A stretch of DNA of 64,000 nucleotides, taken from contig VOGB01000004.1 in NCBI GenBank assembly GCA_009493725.1, positions 620,001 through 684,000 on the forward strand, written 5' to 3'. Below the pieces are notes generated by a model that ran no database searches, was not told the DNA's origin, and worked only from the letters and a program-made list of their open reading frames with translations. The DNA comes from Pseudoramibacter fermentans (GTDB lineage Bacteria > Bacillota > Clostridia > Eubacteriales > Eubacteriaceae). The position numbers and the translations under genes were made by a program. This document shows positions 26,924 to 36,172 of this stretch, in pieces. The number at the start of each line of letters is the position of its first letter. Within the stretch, counting starts at the first letter, position 1.

Positions 26924-29900
26924 ATGTCCAAAAAAATGATGACGATGGATGGTAACGAAGCTGCGGCACACGTTGCTTACGCTTTTACCGAAGTCGCTGG
27001 GATTTTCCCAATCACACCGTCTTCACCAATGGCAGAACATGTTGATGCATGGGCTGCAGCTGGCAGAAAGAACATTTTTGGTGAAACCGTTAAGGTCTCA
27101 GAAATGGAATCTGAAGGCGGCGCAGCTGGTACTGTTCACGGTTCTCTTCAAGCTGGAGCTTTGACGACTACCTTCACTGCTTCACAAGGTCTGCTCTTGA
27201 TGATTCCAAACATGTATAAGATTGCTGGTGAATTACTGCCAGGGGTTTTCCATGTTTCTGCTCGTACATTAGCAGCACATTCATTATGTATCTTTGGTGA
27301 TCAAGGAGACGTAATGGCTTGCCGTCAGACTGGTTTTGCACTTTTAGCTTCAGGATCAGTTCAGGAAGTTATGGATATCGGTGGCGTTGCACACTTAGCT
27401 GCAATTAAATCGAGAATTCCTTTCTTACATTTCTTTGATGGGTTCAGAACTTCACACGAAATTCAAAAAGTTGAAGTTATGGATTACGATGTCTTCAAAG
27501 ATTTAGTAGATTGGGATGCTGTTCAGGAATTCCGTAACAGAGCATTAAATCCAGAACATCCAGTTACTCGCGGTACTGCTCAAAATGGAGATGTTTTCTT
27601 CCAAGCAAAAGAAGCTGCTAACAAATTCTACGATGCAGTTCCTGAAATTGTTGAAGATTACTTACAAAAAATCTCCAAGGTAACCGGTCGTGAATATCAC
27701 TTGTTTAATTATTATGGTGATCCTAATGCAGAACATGTTATTGTTGCAATGGGTTCAATCACAGATACAATTGAAGAAACCATCGATTACTTGGCAGCAA
27801 AGGGCGAAAAAGTTGGTGTTGTAAAAGTTCACCTTTACAGACCTTTCGCAAAAGATTACTTAATGAAAGCTATTCCGAAAACAGCTAAGATTATTACTGT
27901 TTTGGATAGAACAAAAGAACCTGGCGCACTGGGCAATCCGCTTTATCAAGATGTCTGCACAGCATTCTATGGCGAAGAAAATGCGCCTAAGATTCTTGGC
28001 GGCATTTATGGTTTAGGTTCAAAAGATACAACTTCAAGCGATATCAAGGCTGTATTTGATAATATGAACGAAGCTGAACCGAAAGATCAGTTCACACTTG
28101 CAATTAATGATGATTTGACCCATCGTAATCTGGAAGTTAAAGAAGAAATCAATACAATTCCGGAAGGCACAACAAGTTGTAAATTCTGGGGTCTTGGTTC
28201 TGACGGTACAGTCGGCGCTAATAAATCTGCAATCAAGATTATCGGTGACAATACTGATCTTTATGCTCAAGGCTACTTCGATTATGACTCGAAGAAGTCT
28301 GGTGGGATTACATGTTCACACTTAAGATTCGGCAAAAAGCCAATCAAATCACCTTATTTAATTAATCAGGCAGATTTCATTTCTTGCTCAACAGAATCTT
28401 ATGTCCATCAGTATGACTTGCTGAAAGGACTGAAAAAAGGCGGCGTTTTCCTGCTGAACACTGTTTGGACACCTGAAGAAATCAACGAAGAATTCCCGGC
28501 TTCTATGAAACGTTATATCGCACAGAACGATATTCAGTTCTATACAATTAACGCAACAAAAGCTGCAGAAGACATTGGTTTAGGCCGTCGTACAAACATG
28601 ATTATGCAGGCTGCTTTCTTCAAATTAGCTGATATTATTCCTATTGAAGATGCGGTTAAATATTCTAAGGCTTCAATCAAGAAGACATATGGCCATAAAG
28701 GCGACAAGATTGTTCAGATGAACTATCAGGCTGTTGATGCAGGGGTTGACCCGGATATCTTGAAGAAATTCGATGTCCCAGCAGATTGGGCAAACGCTCA
28801 GGATGAACCTGCTAAACCTGATACTGATCCTAAATTTGTTCACGACATTGTCAGACCAATTGGCCGCTTCGAAGGCGATACGATTCCAGTATCCGCGTTT
28901 GAAGGATATGAAGATGGTACATGGATGGCTGGCACTTCCGCATATGAAAAACGTGGTATTGCCGTTAATGTGCCGAAATGGGATATCTCAAAATGTATCC
29001 AGTGTAACCAGTGTGCATTTGTTTGCCCACACGCTGCAATTCGCCCGGTTCTCGTAACGGAAGACGAAAAAGCAAAGGCACCAGCTGGCTTTGAAACAAA
29101 GAAAGCTATCGGCAAACAATTATCTGATCTTGAATTCAGAATTCAGGTTGATGTCATGGATTGTACCGGTTGCGGAAACTGTGTTGATGCATGTATCGCA
29201 AAAGAAAAAGCATTAACTATGGTTCCAATCCATGAAGAAATGGATCAGGTTGAAAACTGGGATTATGCTGTAACTGTTCCTGTCAAAGATGACAGAATGG
29301 ACAAATACTCCGTTAAAGGCAGCCAGTTCTGCCAGCCATTGCTCGAATTCTCTGGCGCATGTGCAGGATGTGGTGAAACACCATATATCAAGACCATTAC
29401 TCAACTCTATGGCGATAGAATGATGATTGCAAACGCAACAGGTTGTTCATCAATTTGGGGCGCTTCTGCACCAGCTTCTCCATATTGCACCAATGCTAAG
29501 GGACAAGGCCCAACATTCGCAAACTCTCTGTTTGAAGACAATGCTGAATTTGGTTTTGGTATGCTGCAGGGTACAAAAGCAATTAGAAATACAATTGCTG
29601 ATTACTTAACAGATATTAAAGAAGCTGCACCGGCTGATTTAGCAGAAGCTATTGACGCTTGGATTGCTGGCAAAGATGATGGGGATGCTTCAAAGGCAGC
29701 CGCACCGGCTTTGAAGGCAGCTTTGGATAAGTTCGAAGCACCTGTAGAATTAGCTGATAAAGTTAAATTCGTAAAGGACAACAGCGATCACTTTGTCAAG
29801 AAGTCCATCTGGATCATTGGTGGTGACGGCTGGGCATACGATATCGGTTATGGCGGATTAGACCATGTACTGGCATCCAAAGAAGATATCAACGTCTTTG

Positions 29901-30439
29901 TTCTGGATACAGAAGTTTACTCTAATACCGGTGGTCAGGCATCTAAATCTACACCTACAGCTGCAATTGCCGAATTTGCTGCTGCTGGCGAAAGAGTCAA
30001 GAAAAAGGATTTAGGTATGATGGCTGCAACTTACGGATACGTCTATGTTGCTCAAGTTGCCATCGGCGCTGATAAGAACCAGTTCATTAAAGTTCTGAAA
30101 GAAGCAGAAGCTTATAAAGGACCTTCTTTGATCATTGGTTATGCACCATGTATCAACCACGGTATTAAAGGTGGCATGGGCAAAACGCCAACTCACGAAA
30201 AACTTGCTGTTGAATGTGGCTATTGGGATCTCTATCACTTCAATCCTGAAGCAGAACATCCGTTCTCACTTGATAGCAAAGCACCTGACTTCAGTAAGTT
30301 CCAAGACTTCATTATGTCTGAAGTTCGTTACAATTCTCTCCGTCGTGGATTCCCAGATATTGCTGACAAACTTTATGAACAGACTCAAAAAGAAGCCGAA
30401 GAACGTTATAATGGCTATGTAAAAAGAAACGAAAAATAA
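26924..30439 (+). CDS. nifJ: Pyruvate:ferredoxin (flavodoxin) oxidoreductase
   Basis: Converts pyruvate and CoA to acetyl-CoA and CO2 and reduces ferredoxin; a central enzyme of anaerobes. It is a full-length single chain of 1171 residues. The pyrimidine-binding domain is N-terminal (FTEVAGIFPITPSSPMAEH). The two 4Fe-4S ferredoxin motifs are CIQCNQCAFVCP and CTGCGNCVDAC. The TPP domain contains CAGCGETPY, GDGWAYDIGYGG and SNTGGQASKSTPT. A short Ala/Lys-rich insert (KAAAPALKAALDKF) lies in the C-terminal third. The gene stands alone between its own promoter and terminator. Codon choice looks more biased than in its neighbours, as expected for a highly expressed gene. Confidence 0.98.
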   Translation: MSKKMMTMDGNEAAAHVAYAFTEVAGIFPITPSSPMAEHVDAWAAAGRKNIFGETVKVSEMESEGGAAGTVHGSLQAGALTTTFTASQGLLLMIPNMYKIAGELLPGVFHVSARTLAAHSLCIFGDQGDVMACRQTGFALLASGSVQEVMDIGGVAHLAAIKSRIPFLHFFDGFRTSHEIQKVEVMDYDVFKDLVDWDAVQEFRNRALNPEHPVTRGTAQNGDVFFQAKEAANKFYDAVPEIVEDYLQKISKVTGREYHLFNYYGDPNAEHVIVAMGSITDTIEETIDYLAAKGEKVGVVKVHLYRPFAKDYLMKAIPKTAKIITVLDRTKEPGALGNPLYQDVCTAFYGEENAPKILGGIYGLGSKDTTSSDIKAVFDNMNEAEPKDQFTLAINDDLTHRNLEVKEEINTIPEGTTSCKFWGLGSDGTVGANKSAIKIIGDNTDLYAQGYFDYDSKKSGGITCSHLRFGKKPIKSPYLINQADFISCSTESYVHQYDLLKGLKKGGVFLLNTVWTPEEINEEFPASMKRYIAQNDIQFYTINATKAAEDIGLGRRTNMIMQAAFFKLADIIPIEDAVKYSKASIKKTYGHKGDKIVQMNYQAVDAGVDPDILKKFDVPADWANAQDEPAKPDTDPKFVHDIVRPIGRFEGDTIPVSAFEGYEDGTWMAGTSAYEKRGIAVNVPKWDISKCIQCNQCAFVCPHAAIRPVLVTEDEKAKAPAGFETKKAIGKQLSDLEFRIQVDVMDCTGCGNCVDACIAKEKALTMVPIHEEMDQVENWDYAVTVPVKDDRMDKYSVKGSQFCQPLLEFSGACAGCGETPYIKTITQLYGDRMMIANATGCSSIWGASAPASPYCTNAKGQGPTFANSLFEDNAEFGFGMLQGTKAIRNTIADYLTDIKEAAPADLAEAIDAWIAGKDDGDASKAAAPALKAALDKFEAPVELADKVKFVKDNSDHFVKKSIWIIGGDGWAYDIGYGGLDHVLASKEDINVFVLDTEVYSNTGGQASKSTPTAAIAEFAAAGERVKKKDLGMMAATYGYVYVAQVAIGADKNQFIKVLKEAEAYKGPSLIIGYAPCINHGIKGGMGKTPTHEKLAVECGYWDLYHFNPEAEHPFSLDSKAPDFSKFQDFIMSEVRYNSLRRGFPDIADKLYEQTQKEAEERYNGYVKRNEK

Positions 30440-30462
30440 CAATTAGTTATTTACGTCTTTTC

Positions 30463-30505
30463 AAATTCCACTCACTGATATTCAGTGAGTGGAATTTTTT
30501 TATTT
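30463..30505 (+). terminator. Terminator after nifJ
   Basis: A 16-base perfect stem (AAATTCCACTCACTGA and its complement) with a three-base loop is followed by a run of seven T. Confidence 0.93.
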
Positions 30506-30543
30506 GTTTTCAGTCTTATTTTCTACATAAATATTTAAACCTA

Positions 30544-30552
30544 TGGTACAAT
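30544..30552 (+). promoter_or_regulatory. Extended -10 promoter for icd
   Basis: TGGTACAAT forms an extended -10 element. The -35 region is poor (TCTACA at 30522-30527, spacer 19). The start would be near 30559. Confidence 0.45.
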
Positions 30553-30605
30553 TAACTTTATCAGATTGATGTGTAGACATTAAATTAAATAAGGAGACAA
30601 ATACT

Positions 30606-31805
30606 ATGATTAGTCAAGAAGAGCTTAAAGCTGCACAAGATAAATTTAATAAAATAATTGAAGAACAATTGACAAGAATTGATGCGATGAAATCAGAAGG
30701 TGATTTTATCGATTATTCCAAGAAAGACCATATCGAAATTGGTGTAGTTGGCGGTGATGGCATTGGCCCATTTATTACAAAAGAAGCTCAGCGTGTTTTA
30801 GAATTTTTATTGAAAAAAGATATTGAATCCAATCGTGTAACAATTAGAAACATTGACGGATTAACAATAGAAAATCGTGCTGCTTGCCACAAGGCTATAC
30901 CAGATGACGTATTGGCAGAGTTAAAAGAATGCGATGTCATCCTGAAGGGACCAACCACAACACCGAGAAAAGGTGACAAATGGCCAAATATCGAATCAGC
31001 CAATGTCGCAATGAGAAAAGAATTGGATTTGTTTGCAAATTTACGCCCGGTTAAAATTCCTGAAGAAGGTGTAGATTGGACATTTTTCCGTGAAAACACA
31101 GAAGGCGGTTATGCGGTTGGGTCTGAAGGTGTCAACGTCAATGATGATTTAGCAATTGACTTTACCGTAACTACTCAGCCGGGAAGTGAACGCATTATCC
31201 GCGCTGCATTTGATTATGCTCAGAAATCAGGGAAGAAAAAAGTCACAGTCGTTACGAAAGCAAATGTTATCAAAACCACTGACGGCAAATTCTTAGACAC
31301 AGCTAAAGAAATTGCAAAAGAATACCCTGATGTTGAAATGGATGACTGGTACATCGACATCATGACGGCCAAATTGGTCGATCCTAAACGTAGACAACAA
31401 TTTAAAGTAGTCGTACTGCCTAATTTATATGGAGATATTATTACAGACGAAGCCGCCGAATTACAGGGTGGAGTAGGAACAGCAGGATCTGCAAATATTG
31501 GAAAGAAACACGCTATGTTTGAAGCTATTCATGGTTCTGCACCGAGAATGGTTGATGAAGGACGTGCGCAGTATGCTGACCCAAGCTCAATCGTTAAAGC
31601 GGCTGGTATGTTGTTAGATTATATTGGATATACGGAAGAAGCAGAAAAACTTTCAAAGGCATTGCAGATTTGTTCAGAATACGAAAAGAAGGTTGTTTTA
31701 ACTGGACGTTCTGACGGCGGTACTGGAGAAGAATTTGCTAATTACTTGATGGAAACTTTGTCAAGAGATGATCTCGAAGAATATTATTCTTCTTTTAACA
31801 AATAA
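30606..31805 (+). CDS. icd: Isocitrate dehydrogenase (NAD(P)-dependent)
   Basis: Beta-decarboxylating dehydrogenase of 399 residues. GVVGGDGIGPFIT is the N-terminal motif. ESANVAMRKELDLFANLRPV fits the isocitrate-binding S-x-N-V-x-x-R signature rather than isopropylmalate dehydrogenase. NLYGDIITDEAAELQGG and FEAIHGSAPRM are the metal and nucleotide motifs. AAGGAGA precedes the ATG. Cofactor choice cannot be settled by eye. It is likely the 2-oxoglutarate supplier for glutamate and arginine synthesis; no aconitase or citrate synthase is in the window. Confidence 0.88.
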   Translation: MISQEELKAAQDKFNKIIEEQLTRIDAMKSEGDFIDYSKKDHIEIGVVGGDGIGPFITKEAQRVLEFLLKKDIESNRVTIRNIDGLTIENRAACHKAIPDDVLAELKECDVILKGPTTTPRKGDKWPNIESANVAMRKELDLFANLRPVKIPEEGVDWTFFRENTEGGYAVGSEGVNVNDDLAIDFTVTTQPGSERIIRAAFDYAQKSGKKKVTVVTKANVIKTTDGKFLDTAKEIAKEYPDVEMDDWYIDIMTAKLVDPKRRQQFKVVVLPNLYGDIITDEAAELQGGVGTAGSANIGKKHAMFEAIHGSAPRMVDEGRAQYADPSSIVKAAGMLLDYIGYTEEAEKLSKALQICSEYEKKVVLTGRSDGGTGEEFANYLMETLSRDDLEEYYSSFNK

Positions 31806-31813
31806 TATTACGG

Positions 31814-33676
31814 ATGACGAATAACAAAGAGTTTATCGAAAATTACATTTTACCGCGGGTAAAAAAACCAATCACATATCAGGGAAACGAAATTAATTCG
31901 ATTCATAAGGATTTAAATCGAGTTTCAGTTCGTTTTGCGTTTGCTTTCCCAGATACGTATGAAATTGGCATGTCTCATCTTGGCATGAAAATTCTCTATA
32001 GCTTAATTAATGCCGTTCCTGAATTTTATTGTGAACGTGTCTTTGCACCTTGGCTTGATATGGAAGCCCAATTACGAGAAAATCATGTCCCTTTATATGC
32101 ACTTGAATCGATGGATCCGATAAAATCATTTGATTTTATCGGATTTACACTTCAATACGAGATGTCCTATACCAATGTTTTAAATATGTTGGATCTTGCA
32201 GGGCTCCCTATTCTTGCGTCAAATCGAAGCGATGACGATCCCATCGTAATTGGCGGTGGACCGTGTGTATGCAACCCAGAACCTCTGGCTTCTTTTTTTG
32301 ATTGTTTTTTAATCGGAGAAGGGGAAGAGCAATTATTAGAAATATTAAAAGACTACGAACAATACAAGAAGCAGTCTAAAAATTTTTCAAAGCAGGATTG
32401 GCTTATTCATATTGCTCAAACTTACGAAGGTATATACGTGCCTTCTTTATATGAGGCCTCGTATTTTGATGATGGAACATTATCTGATTTTTATCCAATC
32501 GTTCCTAACATTCCTAAAGTCATCAAGAAACAATTCATTAAGGATCTTAATCGTGTTTATTATCCTAAAGAATTAGTCATGCCATATCATGAGAGTGTCC
32601 AGGATCGTATTCCATATGAAATCTTTCGCGGCTGTGGCAGAGGATGCCGCTTTTGTCAGGCCGGTATGATCTATCGACCGATCAGAGATAAAAGCGTTGA
32701 TTGTATTGAAGAAGGCATTCAAACACTGTTGGATACTACTGGCTACGATGAGATTACACTTTTGTCTTTAAGTACGAGTGATTATCCGCATATTGAAGAA
32801 TTAGCTGCTGATTTATTAAACAAATACAAAGATAAACACATCACTGTTTCTTTGCCTTCACTTCGTCTCGATTCAGTTTCAGCAGATGTATTAGAACAGT
32901 TGCAAACCGCGCGAAAAACTGGATTGACTTTTGCTCCAGAAGCAGGAACTCAGCGGTTACGCGATGTCATCAATAAAAACGTCACAGAAGAAAATTTGAT
33001 GCAAACAGCTACAAACTTTTTTGATCGAGGCTGGAATCGCATAAAATTGTATTTCATGCTGGGGCTTCCGACTGAAACACTTGAAGACATTGAGGGAATT
33101 GCGGATCTAGCTGAAAAAGTTGTCGAACGTTACGACAATACAATTGATTCAAACCGTAGAAAAAGATGCCAAGTAACTGTTAGTACGTCAGGATTTGTCC
33201 CTAAGCCATTTACACCTTTCCAGTGGTTTGGTCAAAATTCCATTGAACAATTTAAAGAAAAACAAACGTACTTAAAACAAAGAATCACAAATAAGCGCAT
33301 TAAATATAACTGGTCGGAACCTATTCTCAGCTTTTACGAGGCAGTATTGGCAAGAGGAGATCGTCGGTTAGGAAAAGTTTTACAACGCGCATGGGAGTTG
33401 GGTTGTAAATTTGATAGCTGGCATGAATGTTTTCAACAGGATGCGTGGGAACAAGCATTTAATGATACTGGTATGGATTCAGCCTTTTACGCCAATCGCC
33501 ATCGAGATTTAGATGAAAAATTTCCTTGGGATTTTATAGATATGGGTGTAAGTAAATCATTTTTAATTAAGGATTTGGATAGAGCACAGGCTGCTTCATC
33601 AACACCTTATTGCAGAAAAGGCTGCGCAAACTGTGGAATCATGCAATTCGATCCAAAATGGAGATGCCACTCATGA
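31814..33676 (+). CDS. Radical SAM protein with B12-binding-like N-terminus (TIGR03960 type)
   Basis: Protein of 620 residues. An N-terminal cobalamin-binding-like region (PDTYEIGMSHLGMKILY; IGGGPCVCNPEPLASFFD) precedes a radical SAM core whose cluster motif is CGRGCRFC. The C-terminus carries more cysteines (CRKGCANCG). This is the uncharacterised family typically paired with a DUF2344 protein; its reaction is unknown, though RNA modification is a reasonable guess. The last four bases overlap the start of the DUF2344 gene (ATGA). The ribosome binding site is weak, so readthrough from icd, eight bases upstream, is likely. Confidence 0.9.
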   Translation: MTNNKEFIENYILPRVKKPITYQGNEINSIHKDLNRVSVRFAFAFPDTYEIGMSHLGMKILYSLINAVPEFYCERVFAPWLDMEAQLRENHVPLYALESMDPIKSFDFIGFTLQYEMSYTNVLNMLDLAGLPILASNRSDDDPIVIGGGPCVCNPEPLASFFDCFLIGEGEEQLLEILKDYEQYKKQSKNFSKQDWLIHIAQTYEGIYVPSLYEASYFDDGTLSDFYPIVPNIPKVIKKQFIKDLNRVYYPKELVMPYHESVQDRIPYEIFRGCGRGCRFCQAGMIYRPIRDKSVDCIEEGIQTLLDTTGYDEITLLSLSTSDYPHIEELAADLLNKYKDKHITVSLPSLRLDSVSADVLEQLQTARKTGLTFAPEAGTQRLRDVINKNVTEENLMQTATNFFDRGWNRIKLYFMLGLPTETLEDIEGIADLAEKVVERYDNTIDSNRRKRCQVTVSTSGFVPKPFTPFQWFGQNSIEQFKEKQTYLKQRITNKRIKYNWSEPILSFYEAVLARGDRRLGKVLQRAWELGCKFDSWHECFQQDAWEQAFNDTGMDSAFYANRHRDLDEKFPWDFIDMGVSKSFLIKDLDRAQAASSTPYCRKGCANCGIMQFDPKWRCHS

Positions 33677-34365
33677 GTAATGATCAGACACCAATAATGA
33701 CGATGCGTTTTAAATTTAAGAGAACCGCATCACTAAGATTTCTTTCTCATCTTGATCAGCAATCTACATTTCAGCGTGCATTCAGAAGAGCGAAAATTCC
33801 ATTTGCCTATTCCAATGGATTCCATGCGCATCCGAAGCTTTCATTCGCATTGGCTCTTTCTGTTGGCATGACCTCTTCTTCCGAGTACGCAGATCTTCGT
33901 TTAACTGAAGAAGTCAATCCAAGCGAATTTGTTTCAGCAGTCAATGCGTCTTTACCGGATGGGCTTAAGATATTAGATGCAAAACTGATAAAAGGGAAAG
34001 TTAATTCATTATCTGCATCAATAAAAAGTTCATCGTATCGTATAAAAATTTTAGATCACAAATACGATAAATTGTTATCGGATGAGATCCAAAATTATTT
34101 AAATCAAAACGAAATTTTGGTGAAGAAAAGAAATAAAAAGGGAAGGCTTCAGATGATTGACGCGCGCCCTTTCATTAAACAATTTTCCGTCTTTCAAGAT
34201 GATCATGATGACTTGCAATTTAATCTTAGTCTCAATTATCAAGATCAAAAAACCATTAAACCAACGATTATTTTGCGTTCTTTTGAAACCTTTGCTCACC
34301 GTGAATTCGGAGACGATTTGCTTTGGCAAGTTCACAGAGAAAATTTAGAACTTAGTTCAAAATAA
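33673..34365 (+). CDS. Radical SAM-associated DUF2344 protein (TIGR03936)
   Basis: Protein of 230 residues. MRFKFKRTASLRFLSHLDQQ and YSNGFHAHPKLSFALALSVG are the family hallmarks. It starts at 33673 in an ATGA overlap with the radical SAM gene, with TGGAG nine bases upstream. Extended forms reaching 33610 lack a start site of this quality. In many bacteria the two proteins are fused; here they are separate but coupled. RNase E/G and rplU, which often follow, are absent. Confidence 0.9.
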   Translation: MSNDQTPIMTMRFKFKRTASLRFLSHLDQQSTFQRAFRRAKIPFAYSNGFHAHPKLSFALALSVGMTSSSEYADLRLTEEVNPSEFVSAVNASLPDGLKILDAKLIKGKVNSLSASIKSSSYRIKILDHKYDKLLSDEIQNYLNQNEILVKKRNKKGRLQMIDARPFIKQFSVFQDDHDDLQFNLSLNYQDQKTIKPTIILRSFETFAHREFGDDLLWQVHRENLELSSK

Positions 34366-34368
34366 AAA

Positions 34369-34405
34369 ATAGCCCTTAATAGAAAATTATCTCTATTAAG
34401 GGCTA
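34369..34405. terminator. Bidirectional terminator between convergent genes
   Basis: A 14-base stem (TAGCCCTTAATAGA and its complement) with an eight-base loop lies between DUF2344 (+) and the ACT gene (-). A long A tract on its left gives a good U tract for the minus strand; the plus-strand tail is weaker. Confidence 0.85.
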
Positions 34406-34429
34406 AATATTTATCATAGTAAATACGAT

Positions 34430-34843
34430 TTATTGATTGATCACATACTCACTGTGACTAATAAGATCATATGCTTTTTCTTGATCAGATGTCGCTAAAA
34501 CAAGCATATAGGGTGCACCTGTTTTGGCATAGGGATAGGCATAATCAACATTGATGTCATTAGCCGCCAATAAATGAAATATTTTGTTCATCATGCCTGG
34601 CTCGTTAACTGGCTCAATAACCATCACATCTTTAATGCGGACAACCTTACCATTTTCCCTAAATAATTCAACTGTTTCATAAGGCTTATCTACAATTAAT
34701 CTTAAAATCGCATATTCTTGCGAGTCGTACACAAATAATGCGAGAATGTTGATATCATTTTTAGCTAATATATCCGTCGCAGCCGCCAAATGACCAACTT
34801 TATTTTCAATAAAAACTGATATTTGTTTTACCATTGAGATCAT
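34430..34843 (-). CDS. ACT-domain amino-acid-binding protein
   Basis: Protein of 137 residues made of two ACT modules (KQISVFIENKVGHLAAATDI and EPGMMNKIFHLLAANDINVD). It probably binds an amino acid and acts as a regulator; the partner is not shown. The start at 34843 is preceded by GAGGGTGA. The alternative ATG at 34858 overlaps the paaK stop but has a poor site. The paaK-ACT pair is common in Clostridia, often beside iorAB, which is elsewhere in this window. Confidence 0.85.
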   Translation of the reverse strand: MISMVKQISVFIENKVGHLAAATDILAKNDINILALFVYDSQEYAILRLIVDKPYETVELFRENGKVVRIKDVMVIEPVNEPGMMNKIFHLLAANDINVDYAYPYAKTGAPYMLVLATSDQEKAYDLISHSEYVINQ

Positions 34844-34854
34844 GTTATTCACCC

Positions 34855-36153
34855 TCATTCTTTTCTTTTATCAATAACTCGAACAGCTTTTCCTTTTGAA
34901 GCTTCCATGCTAAGGGGTTCGACAAGATGAATTGTCGGATGAATGCCAAGAACAGTGTGTAGTCTTTCTTGAACTGTTTTTAATAAATTATCCAAGCTAG
35001 ATGCGGTATCGAGTAAAGAAGAGTCTGTGACTTCTACATCAATATCCATTTTGTCAAGATAACCTTTTTTACTTACAGTAATCAAATAATTGCTGCCGAT
35101 TCCTTCTGTCGACAAAAGGACTTCTTCGATCTGAGATGGGAAGACATTAACACCACTGATGATCAACATATCATCAGTACGGCCGGTGATTTTTGACATT
35201 CGCATAGTAGTGCGTCCACATTCGCATGGCGAAGAATCTAAACTTGTGATATCTTTTGTTCGGTATCTTAATACAGGTGTGGCTTGACGGAATAGGGGAG
35301 TGACAACTAATTCTCCCTTTTCACCTTCCGGCAAAACTTCTCCTGTTTGGGGATCAATGATTTCGCAAATAAAGTAATCTTCATTAATATGCATGCCATG
35401 AAGCGCAGGACATTCTCCAGATACGCCTGGGCCGCCTAATTCTGACATCCCATAATTTTCATACGCGTGCATACCCCAATTTTCGTTGAGTTTTTTCCGC
35501 ATTGCTTCTGTCGAAGGTTCACTGCCTAAAACACCATACTTAACTTTTAAATCATTTACTGGATCAAGACCAAGTGATTGGGCTACTTCTGACAAATGCA
35601 ATGCATACGATGGCGTAGCAATGAGCGCTGTCACACCCCAGTCTTTCATAATTTTAATTTGTTTTTTCGAATTGCCGCTAGACATCGGTACTACAGCAGC
35701 GCCCACTTTTTCTAATCCCTGATGGAGACCTAATGCACCTGTAAATAAGCCGTATCCAAAAGCAATTTGTGCCGTATCATGGTACGTCACACCAGCCATT
35801 GAAACAATTCTAGCAATGCATTCTTTCCACACTTTCATATCGTGTTTTGTATAACCGACAACCGTGGGGTTGCCCGTTGTACCGGATGAAGCGTGGTAAC
35901 GTACAATTTTTTCTTTCGGAACAGCAAACAGTCCAAATGGATAATGATTGCGAAAATCATCCTTCGTTGTAAAAGGAATTTTTGAAAGATCATCTAACGT
36001 CTGGATATCTTCTGGGACGATTCCTGCTTCTTTAAATTTTTCTTGATAAAAAGGAACGTTCTGATAAGCGTACTGGACAGTCTGTTTTAATTTTTTCGTT
36101 TGAATCAATCGAATTTCTTCGCGATCCAGAGTCTCTTTTGTTGACCAGATCAT
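34855..36153 (-). CDS. paaK: Phenylacetate-CoA ligase family protein
   Basis: ANL-superfamily adenylating enzyme of 432 residues that activates arylacetates as CoA thioesters. The P-loop YHASSGTTGNPTVVGYT, YENYGMSELGGPG and LRYRTKDI are present, and a C-terminal lid follows. The stop overlaps the next gene. The enzyme is a natural partner for the indolepyruvate:ferredoxin oxidoreductase encoded at 11424-13775, which makes the same aryl-acetyl-CoA products. The exact acid is unknown. It may serve amino acid breakdown with ATP recovery or biosynthesis. glnS lies 19 bases upstream. Confidence 0.92.
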   Translation of the reverse strand: MIWSTKETLDREEIRLIQTKKLKQTVQYAYQNVPFYQEKFKEAGIVPEDIQTLDDLSKIPFTTKDDFRNHYPFGLFAVPKEKIVRYHASSGTTGNPTVVGYTKHDMKVWKECIARIVSMAGVTYHDTAQIAFGYGLFTGALGLHQGLEKVGAAVVPMSSGNSKKQIKIMKDWGVTALIATPSYALHLSEVAQSLGLDPVNDLKVKYGVLGSEPSTEAMRKKLNENWGMHAYENYGMSELGGPGVSGECPALHGMHINEDYFICEIIDPQTGEVLPEGEKGELVVTPLFRQATPVLRYRTKDITSLDSSPCECGRTTMRMSKITGRTDDMLIISGVNVFPSQIEEVLLSTEGIGSNYLITVSKKGYLDKMDIDVEVTDSSLLDTASSLDNLLKTVQERLHTVLGIHPTIHLVEPLSMEASKGKAVRVIDKRKE

Positions 36154-36172
36154 TATTTCTATTTTCTCCTAT

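Noticed and set aside
33610..33672. N-terminal extension of the DUF2344 protein
   Set aside because: The TTG at 33610 has no ribosome binding site and lies within the radical SAM frame; the ATGA overlap at 33673 is much better.
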